This document shows positions 24,423-35,136 of a stretch of DNA of 64,000 bases, in pieces. Both the position numbers and the translations under genes were made by a program. This stretch comes from Pseudomonas viridiflava (lineage in GTDB: Bacteria > Pseudomonadota > Gammaproteobacteria > Pseudomonadales > Pseudomonadaceae). The notes below the pieces were generated by a model, which worked only from the letters and a program-made list of their open reading frames with translations, searched no databases and had not been told where the DNA came from. Location: the NCBI RefSeq assembly GCF_001642795.1, contig NZ_LKEH01000045.1, positions 15,802-79,801 on the forward strand. The letters run 5' to 3'. The first letter of the stretch is position 1. Each line of letters starts with the position of its first letter.

Positions 24423-25553
24423 TCAGCGGTACAGATCCCGGAATGGATCGGGCTCGTTCAAGTCCATGAATTCGTCAAAGTCGTCGTAGTCCAACGCCAG
24501 GTCCCGTTGGAGCTTCAGCCAGGCCTTCAGGCTTTTCGGCTCGGTGAGCAGGGTCAGCTCATCACGCAGATGCCCGACGTGATCACGGACGACGTCAACA
24601 CGCTTTGTGCACTTGGCAATCACGGTCTTGGGTCGGATGTCCGTATCGGGTTCCATCAGGAATCGTTCTCTGATCATCATCTTGCGGTCGTGAATCTCAT
24701 CCTCGAGTTCGGTCAACTGGTCGCGCAGTATCAGGTTGAATTGCTTGAGGCGCTTCTCGGAGATGTTGTCGATGTGTTCCTGATCGATCTGCTCGATTTC
24801 CATTTGCATCTGAAGCAGCGCGAGCAGATCGTTACGGGCGTAGGCGTCGTTGACTCTTTGCATGAGTGCCGTCTTGCGGTCTCGCTCGGTGGCATCCTGT
24901 TCGCGATCCGGATGCAGCGCGCTGGCCAGCTTGCGATAGATTTCGCGCACCGACTGGCTGCTCTCCGCCTGTTCCTGTTCGCGACGGATGTCGCTGGCGG
25001 ACGGCTTTCTGGGTTCCTGATTGACTTGTGCGGCTTCGTCCTGAGCTTTGAAGTGTTCACCGAAAAGGTGGATGACGTCTTCTGGCGAATTCAGATCAAC
25101 ATCGTCCCCCAGATCCACTCCCAGTTTTTCCTCCAGTGACGCGCGCAACATCTCGGCGGCCTCGCGTTCATCATCGTCGTAATCGTTACCGGTGTACTTG
25201 AAGTACAGCTGTTTCAATTCCTCCTCACGCCCTTGAGCCATGAGTCCTGTGATGAGTTCGAAGATGATCTCTTGCAGTGTGGCGCGGTCTTTCTTGCTCA
25301 AACGGAACTGATCATGCGCCTGGTCAAGCAGGCGCAGTCGATCCAAGTCATTTTCTTCCTGCTGGATGAACAGCGGAAGCAGCTCGGCGTTCCAGATCTG
25401 CTCGGAAGTGGTCCAGACTTCAAGCCACTGCTGAAGCAACGTACGCTTGGTTTCGAGCTTCTCCATCAGCGCATTGAATTTCTTCTGCTCTTTGCTCAAC
25501 TGGGGCCTGGACGGCTGCGCGACGACGCGTGGCGAAGAGAAAGGAGCGGTCAT
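24423..25553 (-). CDS. J-domain-containing protein
   Basis: 376 residues, highly charged and helical. A J-domain-like segment near residues 205-265 reads VREIYRKLASALHPDREQD; the catalytic tripeptide HPD needed to stimulate DnaK is present. There is no Gly/Phe region or zinc centre, so it is a specialised co-chaperone, not DnaJ itself. Long coiled-coil-prone stretches flank the domain (for example KEQKKFNALMEKLETKR). It is chromosomal, next to tRNA-Met, transcribed alone. Client unknown. Confidence 0.8.
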   Translation of the reverse strand: MTAPFSSPRVVAQPSRPQLSKEQKKFNALMEKLETKRTLLQQWLEVWTTSEQIWNAELLPLFIQQEENDLDRLRLLDQAHDQFRLSKKDRATLQEIIFELITGLMAQGREEELKQLYFKYTGNDYDDDEREAAEMLRASLEEKLGVDLGDDVDLNSPEDVIHLFGEHFKAQDEAAQVNQEPRKPSASDIRREQEQAESSQSVREIYRKLASALHPDREQDATERDRKTALMQRVNDAYARNDLLALLQMQMEIEQIDQEHIDNISEKRLKQFNLILRDQLTELEDEIHDRKMMIRERFLMEPDTDIRPKTVIAKCTKRVDVVRDHVGHLRDELTLLTEPKSLKAWLKLQRDLALDYDDFDEFMDLNEPDPFRDLYR

Positions 25554-25895
25554 GGTGAGGCCTCCCTGGATAGGCGATTGGGTGGGCCGAGCCTTCGGCT
25601 GTTTGGGGCGAAGTTTACTTTTTCAGGCGCTTTTTCAGAATGAATAATTTGTGGATATAGGCACCCTTGGGCGCCGTGGACTCGGTCCGGTTCTTGCTTG
25701 AAGGAGGGATGAAACGCCAATTACGCGGCTTTTCGCCACAAAAAAGAATAGGCATCCGCGCTTTTCGTACCAATGTGAAGCGATGTGTATCGCCATTGAA
25801 TCAATAGCATGGCATTTTGCTGCTATCGTTTTTTCGAAAAAGACACCGCTCTGCTTTTTTTGAAAGCGTGAGGTGTTCACGGGGAGTCGCTGGAC
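25554..25895. other. Divergent intergenic region
   Basis: No gene seen. It must hold promoters for the J-domain gene (left) and the chemoreceptor (right). A perfect palindrome, ATTGAATCAAT, at 25795-25805 is the only distinct element; its role is unknown. Confidence 0.5.
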
Positions 25896-27953
25896 ATGAA
25901 CAGTATTCTGTCGCCGGGTATGCGCCTGATGGGGCATTTCGGGTTTGCTCGCAAGTTTCAGCTCTTGTTTTTGCTGTTCATGTTGCCGCTGGTAGGCAGT
26001 GGGTGGGTGATCGCGACCGATTACCGGAACAAGCTCGCAGTCATTTCGGGGGAGCAGTCGGGCGTTCGGCAGTTGCTGGCCCTCGATGACCTGAACGTCG
26101 AGCTGGCAGCCCAGCGTGACCACGCTGCGCGCTGGAAAGCGGCGGATATCCTCAAGGAACCGACCCCGGAAGCCAAGGCTGCCATGGCCAACGTCGATGC
26201 CGGCAATCCGCGCATCGCCAAGGCGCTCGAAAATCTCGGCGCGGCCCTGAACGCTGAAAGTGCGCCCGCCGACACGATGAACCGCTACAAGACGCTTCAG
26301 GCCTCCGTGGCAGGCATGGACACCGCTTCGTTGCGGACCGTCGGCTGGTGGCCGGATGGCTATGATCGCTTTACCACTGCCCTCAGCAACGTCCAGGCGC
26401 TACGCGAGCAGATCGCCATGGACAGCGGGCTGATTCTCGACCCATGGCTCGAGACCTATATGCTGATGCAGCTGTCCACGCAGCAGGTGCCCGACCTCAT
26501 CGAGCGCATCGGGCGCATGTCCAGCATAGGCCAGACCTCGGTCGCCTCGGGCCAGTTCAGCCTGCAGAGCCGTTTGCAGATGCGCGACTTGCGCAGCCGC
26601 ATCGACGACGCGAAGGACCAGATGCACAAGGCGGGCGCCTTGCTGATGTCCAAGCTGCCCGCGCAGATGCAGCCTTGGGCTGATCAGTATTCGCAGGTCA
26701 CGCAGGTATTGAACACCGAGCTGAAAATACTGGATGAAGGCGTGTTTGGCGGGACCATCAAACTCAAGCCGCAGGAGTTCGAGCGCAGCATCGATACGCT
26801 GACGAAAAGCGTGGGTGACTTCCGTAATCATTCGCTCAAGGCGCTCTATGATCGACTCGACTACTACCACGACGTGTCCAACATGGAGTTCATCCCGCTG
26901 GTGGTGGTGTTCGGCGTTCTGATGTTGCTGGCGATGTACCTGTTCGCCTGCCTGCAGGCTTCGATTCGAAGCAGTGCCAGCGGTATCACCACCCTGGCCG
27001 AGTCGCTGCGGGACGGCAATCTCTGCGTGGAGGTTCCGGTTCAGGGACGCGACGAGCTTGCAGCCATCAGCCGCGCGCTGAACGTCGCAGTCGTTCAGTT
27101 GCGCACCAGCCTGCTGGGCGTCAATCAGGAAACCGTGCGCGTCGGTGATGCGGTGCTGACGCTCAATGCCCAGTCCAGCGGAACGCTCACCGAGGTTGAA
27201 GACCAGCAACAGCAGATCAGTCAGATCGCTGCCGCTGCAACCGAACTGGCAGCCACTTCCCAAGGCGTGGCCAGAAGCTGCGAACAGGCCTCTGCCAGCG
27301 CGCGACACACTCGCCAGATAGCCGAACAAAGCAGCCAGGACAGCCAGCGTACAACCGACAGCATTCAACAGCTCAACCAGCGCCTGACCGACACAGCCGC
27401 CGCGCTTGGTCGCGTCAGCGAGCAGGGCCAGCAGATTCAGTCCGTGGTAGACGCCATCCGAGGCATCGCCGAGCAAACCAACCTGCTGGCGCTCAACGCA
27501 GCGATCGAGGCAGCACGTGCGGGCGAGCAGGGCCGTGGCTTCGCAGTCGTCGCTGACGAAGTGCGCAGCCTGTCGCAACGCACTCAGGCCTCAACCGCAC
27601 AGATTGCCGGGACGGTAGACAGCCTGCGTGCGACCGTGACCCAAGCGGTCAACCTGATGGAGGCCGCTTGCGGGCAGGCAGTCAATGACGCGCGTTCGGT
27701 CACAGGCCTCGGCGAGCGACTGGGCGAGATCGCCACGGCAGTGCAGGGCGTGACTGACACGCTGGTGCAGATATCCACAGCGGTCGAGGAGCAGGCGTCC
27801 ACGGCAGACGAAGTCAGCAGCAATATCCAACAGGTCGATCAGGCCGCGGGCCGCTTGCTTGAAGGCGCTCGAGCGGTAAACAGGGCGGCGGATACGCTGA
27901 GCCAGGGGAGCCAGGCGTTGAGTGGGAATACGGCGCGGTTTCGGTTGGGGTGA
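25896..27953 (+). CDS. Methyl-accepting chemotaxis protein with large periplasmic domain
   Basis: 685 residues. TM1 is at about 25-42 (LLFLLFMLPLVGSGWVI). An all-helical periplasmic domain of about 285 residues follows, long enough for a helical bimodular (HBM) type rather than a single four-helix bundle. TM2 (FIPLVVVFGVLMLLAMYLFA) is at about 330-350, then HAMP and the signalling hairpin [20 protein letters not shown] with [16 protein letters not shown] receptors sense small organic acids such as TCA intermediates in Pseudomonas; the ligand here is not known. Monocistronic. Confidence 0.93.
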   Translation: MNSILSPGMRLMGHFGFARKFQLLFLLFMLPLVGSGWVIATDYRNKLAVISGEQSGVRQLLALDDLNVELAAQRDHAARWKAADILKEPTPEAKAAMANVDAGNPRIAKALENLGAALNAESAPADTMNRYKTLQASVAGMDTASLRTVGWWPDGYDRFTTALSNVQALREQIAMDSGLILDPWLETYMLMQLSTQQVPDLIERIGRMSSIGQTSVASGQFSLQSRLQMRDLRSRIDDAKDQMHKAGALLMSKLPAQMQPWADQYSQVTQVLNTELKILDEGVFGGTIKLKPQEFERSIDTLTKSVGDFRNHSLKALYDRLDYYHDVSNMEFIPLVVVFGVLMLLAMYLFACLQASIRSSASGITTLAESLRDGNLCVEVPVQGRDELAAISRALNVAVVQLRTSLLGVNQETVRVGDAVLTLNAQSSGTLTEVEDQQQQISQIAAAATELAATSQGVARSCEQASASARHTRQIAEQSSQDSQRTTDSIQQLNQRLTDTAAALGRVSEQGQQIQSVVDAIRGIAEQTNLLALNAAIEAARAGEQGRGFAVVADEVRSLSQRTQASTAQIAGTVDSLRATVTQAVNLMEAACGQAVNDARSVTGLGERLGEIATAVQGVTDTLVQISTAVEEQASTADEVSSNIQQVDQAAGRLLEGARAVNRAADTLSQGSQALSGNTARFRLG

Positions 27954-28122
27954 GGGCGACTTTAGTGCTTCACTCAAAAGATGGCCTTTTTTGGGCCGTT
28001 TTCCTTGGTTTTATTGCCTGGAATCATAAAAGTTGGGTGGGTGGGCGCTCATCCATTCATTTGGTGACTGACGGAAGTCGATACAGCGCGTAAAATACGT
28101 AGCTTTTGCAGGTGACGGTTTC

Positions 28123-29136
28123 TTGAGAACGCAGCTCATCCAAAAGCACGGGGCGCACGCCACTGGCCTTCTGCGAGATCAAGGCTCATCCGGAACTGAT
28201 GATGCCTCAGATTGCCTTCCGCGCGTCGCTATCCTTATGTGCACCTACAACGGTGCCGCCTACCTGAGTGAGCAGCTCGACTCCTTCAGCGCGCAAACCT
28301 TCCCCAATTGGGTGTTGTACGTCTCTGACGATGCGTCAACGGATGAAACCCACGGCATCCTGGCTGAGTATCAGGCGCGTTGGGGCAAGGATCGCATGGT
28401 CATTTTCAATGGTCCTTGCAAAGGCTTTGCCGAAAACTTCATCTCTCTTGTTCAGCGGCCCGAATTAGACGCTGATTACTTCGCCTTCAGTGATCAGGAC
28501 GACGTCTGGTTCAGTGACAAACTGGAAAGAAGTGTAGTTCGCCTTGAACCTGTCAGCGAAGATATCCCGGCACTTTATTGCTCCAGAACCAGGCTAGTCG
28601 ATGCTGAACTCAACGTGATCGGTGTTTCCCCGCTGTTCCGCAAGCCCCCTTCGTTCAGGAATGCGCTGGTTCAAAGTCTAGCGGGTGCGAATACGATGCT
28701 GATCAATCAGTCAGCACGTGATTTGCTCATGCGCCTGCCACATAAGCCAACTCTAATTGCTCATGACTGGTTGACTTATCTGCTGGTAACAGGTTGTGGT
28801 GGTAATGTTTTTTTTGATGCGGTTCCGACACTTTACTATCGTCAGCACAGCGGCAACCTGATAGGCGCCAATGCAAGTGCCCGCGATAGATTGGTTCGTC
28901 TGCGCAGAATGCTTTCCGGGCGATTTGCAGAATGGAACGACGCTAATATTTCGATTCTGAAAGATATGGCGCAACTGCTGACTGATGAGAGTCGAACATT
29001 ATTGGAACAATTCGATAATGGCCGCAGGGAAGGCTTTTTTCGACGCATTTCCACGTTTAGAAAAGCAGGTTTTTATAGGCAGACTCCCCATGGTAATTTG
29101 AGTTTGATCCTGGCGGTCTGCTCTAAACGGGTGTGA
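28123..29136 (+). CDS. Family 2 glycosyltransferase (rhamnosyltransferase-like)
   Basis: 337 residues. GT-A fold: VAILMCTYNGAAYLSEQLDS near 34-53, DDAST, and the DxD-type SDQDDVWFSDKLER, then HDWLTYLLV and YYRQHSGNLIGAN. No membrane segment. The start is a TTG with AGGTG 8 nt upstream; about 30 residues precede the usual family start, so an internal start is possible. It converges with, and is paralogous to, the glycosyltransferase ending the dTDP-rhamnose operon, so dTDP-L-rhamnose is a likely donor for O-antigen or glycan assembly (inference). Confidence 0.85.
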   Translation: MRTQLIQKHGAHATGLLRDQGSSGTDDASDCLPRVAILMCTYNGAAYLSEQLDSFSAQTFPNWVLYVSDDASTDETHGILAEYQARWGKDRMVIFNGPCKGFAENFISLVQRPELDADYFAFSDQDDVWFSDKLERSVVRLEPVSEDIPALYCSRTRLVDAELNVIGVSPLFRKPPSFRNALVQSLAGANTMLINQSARDLLMRLPHKPTLIAHDWLTYLLVTGCGGNVFFDAVPTLYYRQHSGNLIGANASARDRLVRLRRMLSGRFAEWNDANISILKDMAQLLTDESRTLLEQFDNGRREGFFRRISTFRKAGFYRQTPHGNLSLILAVCSKRV

Positions 29137-29182
29137 ATAAAATGTCGCTGCTGGCACTCAATGCCTGTGCGCTGCCTGATGG

Positions 29183-30100
29183 TTAAGCGGGTTCTTTTTT
29201 GCTCGCTGCTGCTGCAAGGCACGCAATAATGAATAGCAACTTGTCCCTCCTGCGCCTGCGACAATGGCCTGCCATGAAGATAAGTCTGAGGAAGTCGGAC
29301 TTTTCATTTAGCGCCAGTGGAGGAGTGTCACCGATCAGACGGTTAATCAATAAGACCTGTTCTGGCCACCACCCGCCAGTGATCTTCTTGAGTCGGCCTG
29401 TGAAGGCACTGATTCCGGTGTTGGCACCCACCTGGTTGGCTGCGTGCTGCCGATAATGCATGCTTGATGTCGAATCAATAAACCACCTGAAACCATGGTG
29501 TCTGGCATAGGCATAGCAGTACCAATCGTGCAGACTCACGCGTTGACACAGCTCCCAATTCTCTATCAGTGACGCTTTGAACGCATCCGCCAGTGGGCGA
29601 CTGATGACATAAGTGCATCCCGGCCCTGCCGCTTCGAACAGGTAGTCCCAGCGAACCTGAGGCTGAGCCTTGTCCAGAAGCATCTTTCTTCCATCTGGCC
29701 AGAAAGCAATCACGTTGCTGGAATAACCTTCGAAAATACCGAGCGCTAGAACGGACGTCGCCCTGTGCAGTTTGTCCGAGTGCCAAAGGTCGTCCTGGTC
29801 GGAAAAAGCAACGTAATCAAACGATGAGAAATCTACATCTCTGATCAATCGAAAGAAATTGCGTGACGCACCACCGAATCGGCCAATGCCGGGGAGCAGT
29901 GTGATGTTTGAATGTTGTCCTGCATAAGCCGAACAGAAAGATTCAGTGCCGTCCGTGGACGGGTCGACACTGATGAAGACGGCAACGCTGACATTGATCT
30001 GATTCAGAATGGAATCAAGTTGCTCCTCGATCCACTCCATACCGTTGTAGGCGGCCAGCAGCACGGCAACTCTGGGAAAAACAGAAGACATGCTGTCCAT
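29183..30100 (-). CDS. Family 2 glycosyltransferase, probable rhamnosyltransferase
   Basis: 305 residues. VAVLLAAYNGMEWIEEQLDS starts the nucleotide-sugar domain, followed by SVDPSTDGT, FSDQDDLWHSDKLHR (DxD region), HDWYCYAYARHHG and HYRQHAANQVGAN. Soluble; probably acts at the inner face of the membrane. It follows rfbA by 36 nt as the last gene of the rhamnose operon, supporting dTDP-L-rhamnose as donor. It shares most signature blocks with the converging gene at 28123. Confidence 0.87.
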   Translation of the reverse strand: MDSMSSVFPRVAVLLAAYNGMEWIEEQLDSILNQINVSVAVFISVDPSTDGTESFCSAYAGQHSNITLLPGIGRFGGASRNFFRLIRDVDFSSFDYVAFSDQDDLWHSDKLHRATSVLALGIFEGYSSNVIAFWPDGRKMLLDKAQPQVRWDYLFEAAGPGCTYVISRPLADAFKASLIENWELCQRVSLHDWYCYAYARHHGFRWFIDSTSSMHYRQHAANQVGANTGISAFTGRLKKITGGWWPEQVLLINRLIGDTPPLALNEKSDFLRLIFMAGHCRRRRRDKLLFIIACLAAAASKKEPA

Positions 30101-30136
30101 CGCCTTGCGGTATGAAGTGTAAAGAGGCCCCGGAAA

Positions 30137-31027
30137 TCAGAAGGATCCCAGATCCAGCAGTTTTTGCAGGTACTGACCGTAACCGGTTTTCTTCAGCTTC
30201 TGCGCTTGCGCGCCGAGTTGTTCTGGGGTGATCCAGCCATTGGTGTACGCGATTTCTTCGAGGCAGGCCACTTTCCAGCCTTGGCGCTGTTCGATGGTGT
30301 GTACGAAATGGCTCGCTTCCAGCAGCGACTCGTGAGTGCCGGTATCCAGCCAGGCAAAGCCGCGACCCAGGATTTCCACGGTCAGGCTTTTCTGTTCGAG
30401 GTAGGCGCGGTTCACGTCAGTGATTTCCAGCTCGCCGCGCTCGGAAGGCTTGATGTTCTTGGCAATCTCGACAACCTGGTTGTCGTAGAAATACAGGCCG
30501 GTTACTGCGTAGCTCGATTTGGGTGCCGACGGTTTTTCTTCGATGCTCAGGGCACGGCCGGTTTCGTCGAACTCGACAACACCAAAGCGCTCAGGATCGG
30601 ACACGTGATAACCGAAGACGGTTGCGCCGCTGGTTTGCTGACTGGCCGAGCGCAGGTTTTCCGAGAAGTGCTGACCGTAGAAAATGTTGTCGCCCAGAAT
30701 CAGGCAGCAAGGGTCTTTGCCGATGAACTCTTCACCGATGATGAAAGCCTGAGCCAGGCCATCCGGAGTCGGTTGCTCTGCATAAGTGAGCTGAATGCCG
30801 TACTGGCTGCCGTCGCCCAGAAGTTTGCGGAAGGAGGGCAGGTCTTCAGGTGTCGAGATGATCAGGATTTCACGCATGCCGGCCAGCATCAGCACCGACA
30901 GCGGGTAGAAAATCATCGGCTTGTCGTAGATCGGCAGCATTTGCTTGGACACGCCGAGTGTCAGGGGATGCAGACGAGTCCCTGAGCCGCCGGCCAGGAT
31001 GATGCCTTTACGATTAGTCGTTGTCAT
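30137..31027 (-). CDS. rfbA: Glucose-1-phosphate thymidylyltransferase
   Basis: 296 residues, the usual RmlA length. It joins dTTP and glucose-1-phosphate to dTDP-glucose, step one of dTDP-L-rhamnose synthesis. The signature [16 protein letters not shown] is at 8-23, followed by [26 protein letters not shown] and [15 protein letters not shown]. Its ATG overlaps the rfbD stop by 4 nt. All catalytic segments look intact. Confidence 0.96.
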   Translation of the reverse strand: MTTTNRKGIILAGGSGTRLHPLTLGVSKQMLPIYDKPMIFYPLSVLMLAGMREILIISTPEDLPSFRKLLGDGSQYGIQLTYAEQPTPDGLAQAFIIGEEFIGKDPCCLILGDNIFYGQHFSENLRSASQQTSGATVFGYHVSDPERFGVVEFDETGRALSIEEKPSAPKSSYAVTGLYFYDNQVVEIAKNIKPSERGELEITDVNRAYLEQKSLTVEILGRGFAWLDTGTHESLLEASHFVHTIEQRQGWKVACLEEIAYTNGWITPEQLGAQAQKLKKTGYGQYLQKLLDLGSF

Positions 31028-31929
31028 TTATTCAGAGATTCCATGAGCATGCGGGTTACGCCGCTTTGCCAGTCCGGCAAATGCAGAGAAAAGTTGTGAC
31101 GCAACTTTTCTGTATTCAGACGCGAATTCAGTGGGCGTTGCGCAGGTGTCGGATATTCGGTTGTGGCGATTGGATTGATCGTTTCCACAGCCAGCGGTTC
31201 CCCGTTCGCTCGAGCAAAGTCGATGACGAATTGGGCGTAGGCGTGCCAGGAAACTTCGCCAGCGGGCGCAAGATGGTAAATTCCGCACAGTTCCGGGCGT
31301 GTCAGCGCCTGCTGCAGTGCAGCTGTGGCTATATCGGCCAGAAGCTCCGCGCCTGTAGGGGCGCCGATCTGGTCGGCGATCACGTTCAGGCTCGGGCGGT
31401 CTTTGGCGAGGCGCAACATCGTTTTGGCGAAGTTGTTGCCTCGTGCGGCATAGACCCAGCTGGTGCGGAAGATCAGGTGCTTGCAGCCCGATGCAACGAT
31501 CAGTTGTTCGCCTTCGAGCTTGGTCGCGCCGTAGTAATTGACCGGCGAGACTGCATCGGTCTCTTTCCACGCCTGGCTGCCGGTTCCGTTGAAGACATAG
31601 TCGGTCGAATAGTGGACCAGCAATGCATCCAGCTGGAGCGCTTCTTCTGCCAGGACCTGACTGGCCAGCGCATTGACCGTGCGGGCCAGTGCCTGCTCGG
31701 TTTCAGCCTTGTCCACGGCCGTGTAGGCGGCAGCATTGACGATCACTTGCGGCTGAACCTGACGAATCGTCTTGCGCAGCTCGTCGAGGTTTGACAGGTC
31801 ACCGGAAATCTCGCCATAGGCCGTCGAGGCCACCTGACGGTCCAGAGCAATGACTTCGCCCAGCACGGCGAGGGAGCGTTGCAGCTCCCAGCCCACTTGA
31901 CCGTTTTTACCCAGCAGAAGAATTTTCAT
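31024..31929 (-). CDS. rfbD: dTDP-4-dehydrorhamnose reductase
   Basis: 301 residues. A Rossmann fold with [14 protein letters not shown] at 3-16, the SDR catalytic pair in YSTDYVFNG and [10 protein letters not shown], and [18 protein letters not shown]. It reduces dTDP-4-keto-L-rhamnose with NAD(P)H, the last step. The operon order rfbB-rfbD-rfbA is typical. I see no separate rfbC (epimerase) in the window, so it must lie elsewhere. Confidence 0.95.
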   Translation of the reverse strand: MKILLLGKNGQVGWELQRSLAVLGEVIALDRQVASTAYGEISGDLSNLDELRKTIRQVQPQVIVNAAAYTAVDKAETEQALARTVNALASQVLAEEALQLDALLVHYSTDYVFNGTGSQAWKETDAVSPVNYYGATKLEGEQLIVASGCKHLIFRTSWVYAARGNNFAKTMLRLAKDRPSLNVIADQIGAPTGAELLADIATAALQQALTRPELCGIYHLAPAGEVSWHAYAQFVIDFARANGEPLAVETINPIATTEYPTPAQRPLNSRLNTEKLRHNFSLHLPDWQSGVTRMLMESLNK

Positions 31930-33003
31930 TTATTTATCGGCACGAGCTGTGTAGTTCTTGTCGATCCATTGCTGGTAGCTGCCGCTTTTCACGTGAGCAA
32001 CCCACTCCGGATTGTTGAGGTACCACTCCACCGTCTTGCGGATGCCGGATTCGAAGCTCTCTTCCGGAACCCAGCCCAGCTCACGCTGGATCTTGCTGGC
32101 GTCGATAGCGTAGCGCAGATCGTGGCCAGGACGGTCCTGAACGTAAGTGATCAGGCTTGCGTGTGGCAGATGAGCCGAATCCGGACGCAGTTGGTCGAGG
32201 AGGGCACAGACCGTGTGGACGACTTCGATGTTTTGCTTTTCGTTGTGGCCGCCAATGTTGTAGGTCTCGCCGATCTCGCCTTCGGTCACGACCTTGTACA
32301 GTGCGCGAGCGTGATCTTCGACGTACAGCCAGTCACGAACCTGATCGCCTTTGCCGTAGATCGGCAGCGGCTTGCCTTCCAGCGCGTTGAGAATGATCAG
32401 CGGGATCAGCTTCTCCGGGAAGTGGCACGGGCCGTAGTTGTTCGAGCAGTTGGTGACCAGGGTAGGCAAACCATAGGTTCTGCTCCAGGCACGAACCAGG
32501 TGGTCGGAGCTGGCCTTGCTGGCCGAGTAGGGCGAGCTTGGCTGATACGGTGTCGTTTCGGTGAACAGATCTTCCGGGCCTTCTAGGTCGCCATACACTT
32601 CGTCAGTCGAAATGTGGTGGAAACGGAAGTTGCTCTTGCGTGCTTCGTCCAGCTGGTTCCAGTAGGCACGTGCCGCTTCAAGCAGCGTGTAAGTGCCGAT
32701 GATGTTGGTCTGGATGAACTCGGACGGGCCGGTGATGGAGCGGTCTACATGAGATTCGGCGGCCAGGTGCATGATTGCGTCTGGCTGATGTTCCTGGAAC
32801 ACCTTGTCGATCGCTTCACGGTCACAGATGTCCACGTGCGCAAACGCATAGCGCTCGCTGTCTTCAACCGATTGAAGCGACTCGAGGTTGCCCGCATAGG
32901 TCAGCTTGTCGACGTTGATGACCGAATCATTTGTATTGGAAATGATATGGCGGATAACTGCCGAGCCAATGAAACCAGCGCCACCTGTTACTAAGATCTT
33001 CAA
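31930..33003 (-). CDS. rfbB: dTDP-glucose 4,6-dehydratase
   Basis: 357 residues, extended [22 protein letters not shown] opens the NAD site; [21 protein letters not shown] and [15 protein letters not shown] carry the catalytic residues. The start is placed at the TTG at 33003, with AAGGTG about 9 nt upstream, because known homologues begin exactly at the Rossmann strand and the upstream frame encodes unlike sequence. It leads the rfbBDA-glycosyltransferase operon and abuts rfbD. Confidence 0.95.
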   Translation of the reverse strand: MKILVTGGAGFIGSAVIRHIISNTNDSVINVDKLTYAGNLESLQSVEDSERYAFAHVDICDREAIDKVFQEHQPDAIMHLAAESHVDRSITGPSEFIQTNIIGTYTLLEAARAYWNQLDEARKSNFRFHHISTDEVYGDLEGPEDLFTETTPYQPSSPYSASKASSDHLVRAWSRTYGLPTLVTNCSNNYGPCHFPEKLIPLIILNALEGKPLPIYGKGDQVRDWLYVEDHARALYKVVTEGEIGETYNIGGHNEKQNIEVVHTVCALLDQLRPDSAHLPHASLITYVQDRPGHDLRYAIDASKIQRELGWVPEESFESGIRKTVEWYLNNPEWVAHVKSGSYQQWIDKNYTARADK

Positions 33004-33139
33004 GAGAATATTCACCTTGGTTCGAGACAAGGCTTTGCCCGGTCCGTGGAGTTGATCTGGATTATGTCGCAACCATTGAGTGCCAGTCTGAAAAAATGTT
33101 CACCCAGACGCAGTGATGGCAACATGAAAGTGCGCATTT

Positions 33140-33168
33140 TACATAGAAAGATATGTGATCCCCATCAA
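33140..33168 (-). promoter_or_regulatory. Candidate promoter of the rfbBDA operon
   Basis: On the minus strand TTGATG (33163-33168) and TATGTA (33140-33145) are separated by 17 bp, about 135 bp before the rfbB start. A fair sigma-70 match; not tested. Confidence 0.4.
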
Positions 33169-33190
33169 ATAATTCAGGGGCAGCAGAAAT

Positions 33191-33218
33191 GCAAAAGCCC
33201 CGGTTAAGGGGCTTTGCA
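33191..33218 (-). terminator. Terminator after ychF
   Basis: GCAAAGCCCC-TTAACC-GGGGCTTTTGC on the minus strand, with the T-run inside the 3' arm, 48 bp beyond the ychF stop. Confidence 0.7.
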
Positions 33219-33265
33219 GTAATCACTCGAATGAGGGAGCAGAGTCTTCGAATGACCCTGTTTGG

Positions 33266-34366
33266 TTACACGTTGAAACGGAAGTGCAGCACGTCACCGT
33301 CCTTGACGATGTAGTCCTTGCCTTCCAGGCGCCATTTGCCCGCTTCCTTTGCGCCGCCTTCACCCTTGTACTGGATGAAGTCGTCGTAGGCGACGCATTC
33401 GGCGCGAATGAAGCCTTTTTCGAAATCGGTGTGGATGACGCCTGCGGCCTGAGGTGCGGTTGCACCGACGCGGACGGTCCAGGCGCGGACTTCTTCTACA
33501 CCGGCGGTGAAGTAGGTCTGCAGGTGGAGCATTTCGTAGCCTGCGCGAATCACGCGGTTCAGGCCGGGTTCTTCAAGGCCCAGGGCTTCGAGGAACATGT
33601 CTTTCTCTTCGCCGTCATCCAGCTCGGCGATTTCCGCTTCGATCTTGTTGCAGACCGGCACCAGCATTGCGCCTTCTTCTTCGGCGATGGCGCGAACAAC
33701 GTCCAGCAGCGGGTTGTTCTCGAAACCGTCTTCCGCGACGTTGGCGATGTACATGACCGGCTTGGTGGTCAGCAGGTGGAAGCCACGAATGACGGCTTTC
33801 TCGTCATTGCTCATGGACTTCATCAGGCTGCGTGCCGGCTTGCCTTCGGTGAAGTGGCTGATCAATTGCTCGAGCAGGCCCTTCTGGACCACTGCGTCCT
33901 TGTCGCCGCCCTTGGCGTTGCGGGTGACTTTCTGCAGTTGCTTTTCACAGCTGTCGAGGTCGGCGAAGATCAGTTCGAGGTCGATGATCTCGATATCACG
34001 CTTGGGGTCGACACTGTTGGAGACGTGAATCACGTTCTCGTCTTCGAAGCAGCGCACCACGTGAGCGATGGCGTCGGTTTCGCGAATGTTGGCCAGAAAC
34101 TTGTTGCCCAGGCCTTCACCTTTCGAGGCGCCGGCAACGAGGCCCGCGATGTCGACGAATTCCATGGTGGTCGGCAGGATGCGCTTCGGGTTCACGATCG
34201 CGGCCAGCGCGGCAAGGCGTGGATCCGGCATCGGCACGATGCCGCTGTTCGGCTCGATGGTGCAGAAGGGGAAGTTCTCGGCCGCAATACCGGATTTGGT
34301 CAGGGCGTTGAACAGGGTGGACTTGCCGACGTTAGGCAGGCCGACGATGCCGCAATTGAATCCCAT
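33266..34366 (-). CDS. ychF: Redox-regulated ATPase YchF
   Basis: 366 residues, the usual 363-366. An Obg-like P-loop protein that prefers [21 protein letters not shown] at 6-23, then [18 protein letters not shown]. The G4 motif is altered as in the family (NVAED for NKxD). The C-terminal TGS-like domain contains [19 protein letters not shown]. It binds ribosomes and modulates stress responses. It follows pth with a 21-bp gap. Confidence 0.96.
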   Translation of the reverse strand: MGFNCGIVGLPNVGKSTLFNALTKSGIAAENFPFCTIEPNSGIVPMPDPRLAALAAIVNPKRILPTTMEFVDIAGLVAGASKGEGLGNKFLANIRETDAIAHVVRCFEDENVIHVSNSVDPKRDIEIIDLELIFADLDSCEKQLQKVTRNAKGGDKDAVVQKGLLEQLISHFTEGKPARSLMKSMSNDEKAVIRGFHLLTTKPVMYIANVAEDGFENNPLLDVVRAIAEEEGAMLVPVCNKIEAEIAELDDGEEKDMFLEALGLEEPGLNRVIRAGYEMLHLQTYFTAGVEEVRAWTVRVGATAPQAAGVIHTDFEKGFIRAECVAYDDFIQYKGEGGAKEAGKWRLEGKDYIVKDGDVLHFRFNV

Positions 34367-34387
34367 GGTGTTTCCCCTCGAGTGATG

Positions 34388-34972
34388 TCAGGCCTTCTGG
34401 CTGTGCAGGTTTTTCATCGCCCGGTTCCATTCACCGGCGAAGATATCCGGCAGCACGCCGAGGGCAAAGTCGATACTGGCGTCCAGCTTTTCCTGTTCGG
34501 CGCGCGGCGCTCGACCCAGAACAAAGCCCGACACCTTGCTGGCATCGCCCGGGTGGCCGATGCCAAGCCGCAAGCGATGAAAAGTGTTCTGATTGCCGAG
34601 CTGCGCGATGATGTCGCGCAGTCCGTTATGACCGCCATGGCCGCCGCCCACTTTGAGTTTGGCAACGCCCGGAGGCAGATCGAGTTCGTCGTGCGCCACC
34701 AGAATCGAGTCGACCGGAATGCGATAGAAACCGGCGAGTGCCGCCACGGCCTGGCCGCTGCGGTTCATGTACGTGGTGGGGATCAACAGACGAACATCCT
34801 GACCCTGATGCGAGAAGCGTCCGGTCAGGCCAAAGAATTTGCGCTCGGGAACGAGATTGACTCGTTGCGCCGCAGCTATACGCTCAACGAAAAGAGCCCC
34901 TGCGTTATGCCGGGTCTGTTCGTATTCAGCGCCTGGATTTCCCAGGCCAACGATCAGTTGTATGGCGGTCAC
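34388..34972 (-). CDS. pth: Peptidyl-tRNA hydrolase
   Basis: 194 residues from GTG 34972, matching the family length; an AAGGAAGGG sequence precedes it. It frees tRNAs from prematurely released peptidyl-tRNA. [20 protein letters not shown] carries the catalytic His, TYMNRSGQ the substrate Asn, and HDELDLPPG the Asp; [15 protein letters not shown] is conserved. A 24-codon upstream extension is rejected as unlike the family. Confidence 0.95.
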   Translation of the reverse strand: MTAIQLIVGLGNPGAEYEQTRHNAGALFVERIAAAQRVNLVPERKFFGLTGRFSHQGQDVRLLIPTTYMNRSGQAVAALAGFYRIPVDSILVAHDELDLPPGVAKLKVGGGHGGHNGLRDIIAQLGNQNTFHRLRLGIGHPGDASKVSGFVLGRAPRAEQEKLDASIDFALGVLPDIFAGEWNRAMKNLHSQKA

Positions 34973-35136
34973 GACAGGGGCCCTTCCTTTGGAGTTGTGG
35001 TCAAGCCGCTGACGACAGCGGCAACGTGGACGAAAAGTGCTCATTTACCATGATGTAAACTCCGCGATTCCGCCCGCTTTGCCTGCTATCGCTCGCGATG
35101 TTTCCTGAGCAACTCCGACTCTGCACAGTAATGAAA

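Noticed and set aside
33284-35053. A 589-codon plus-strand open frame across ychF and pth
   Set aside because: It is antisense to two clearly conserved genes; long open antisense frames are normal in GC-rich Pseudomonas DNA, and the product has no recognisable motif.
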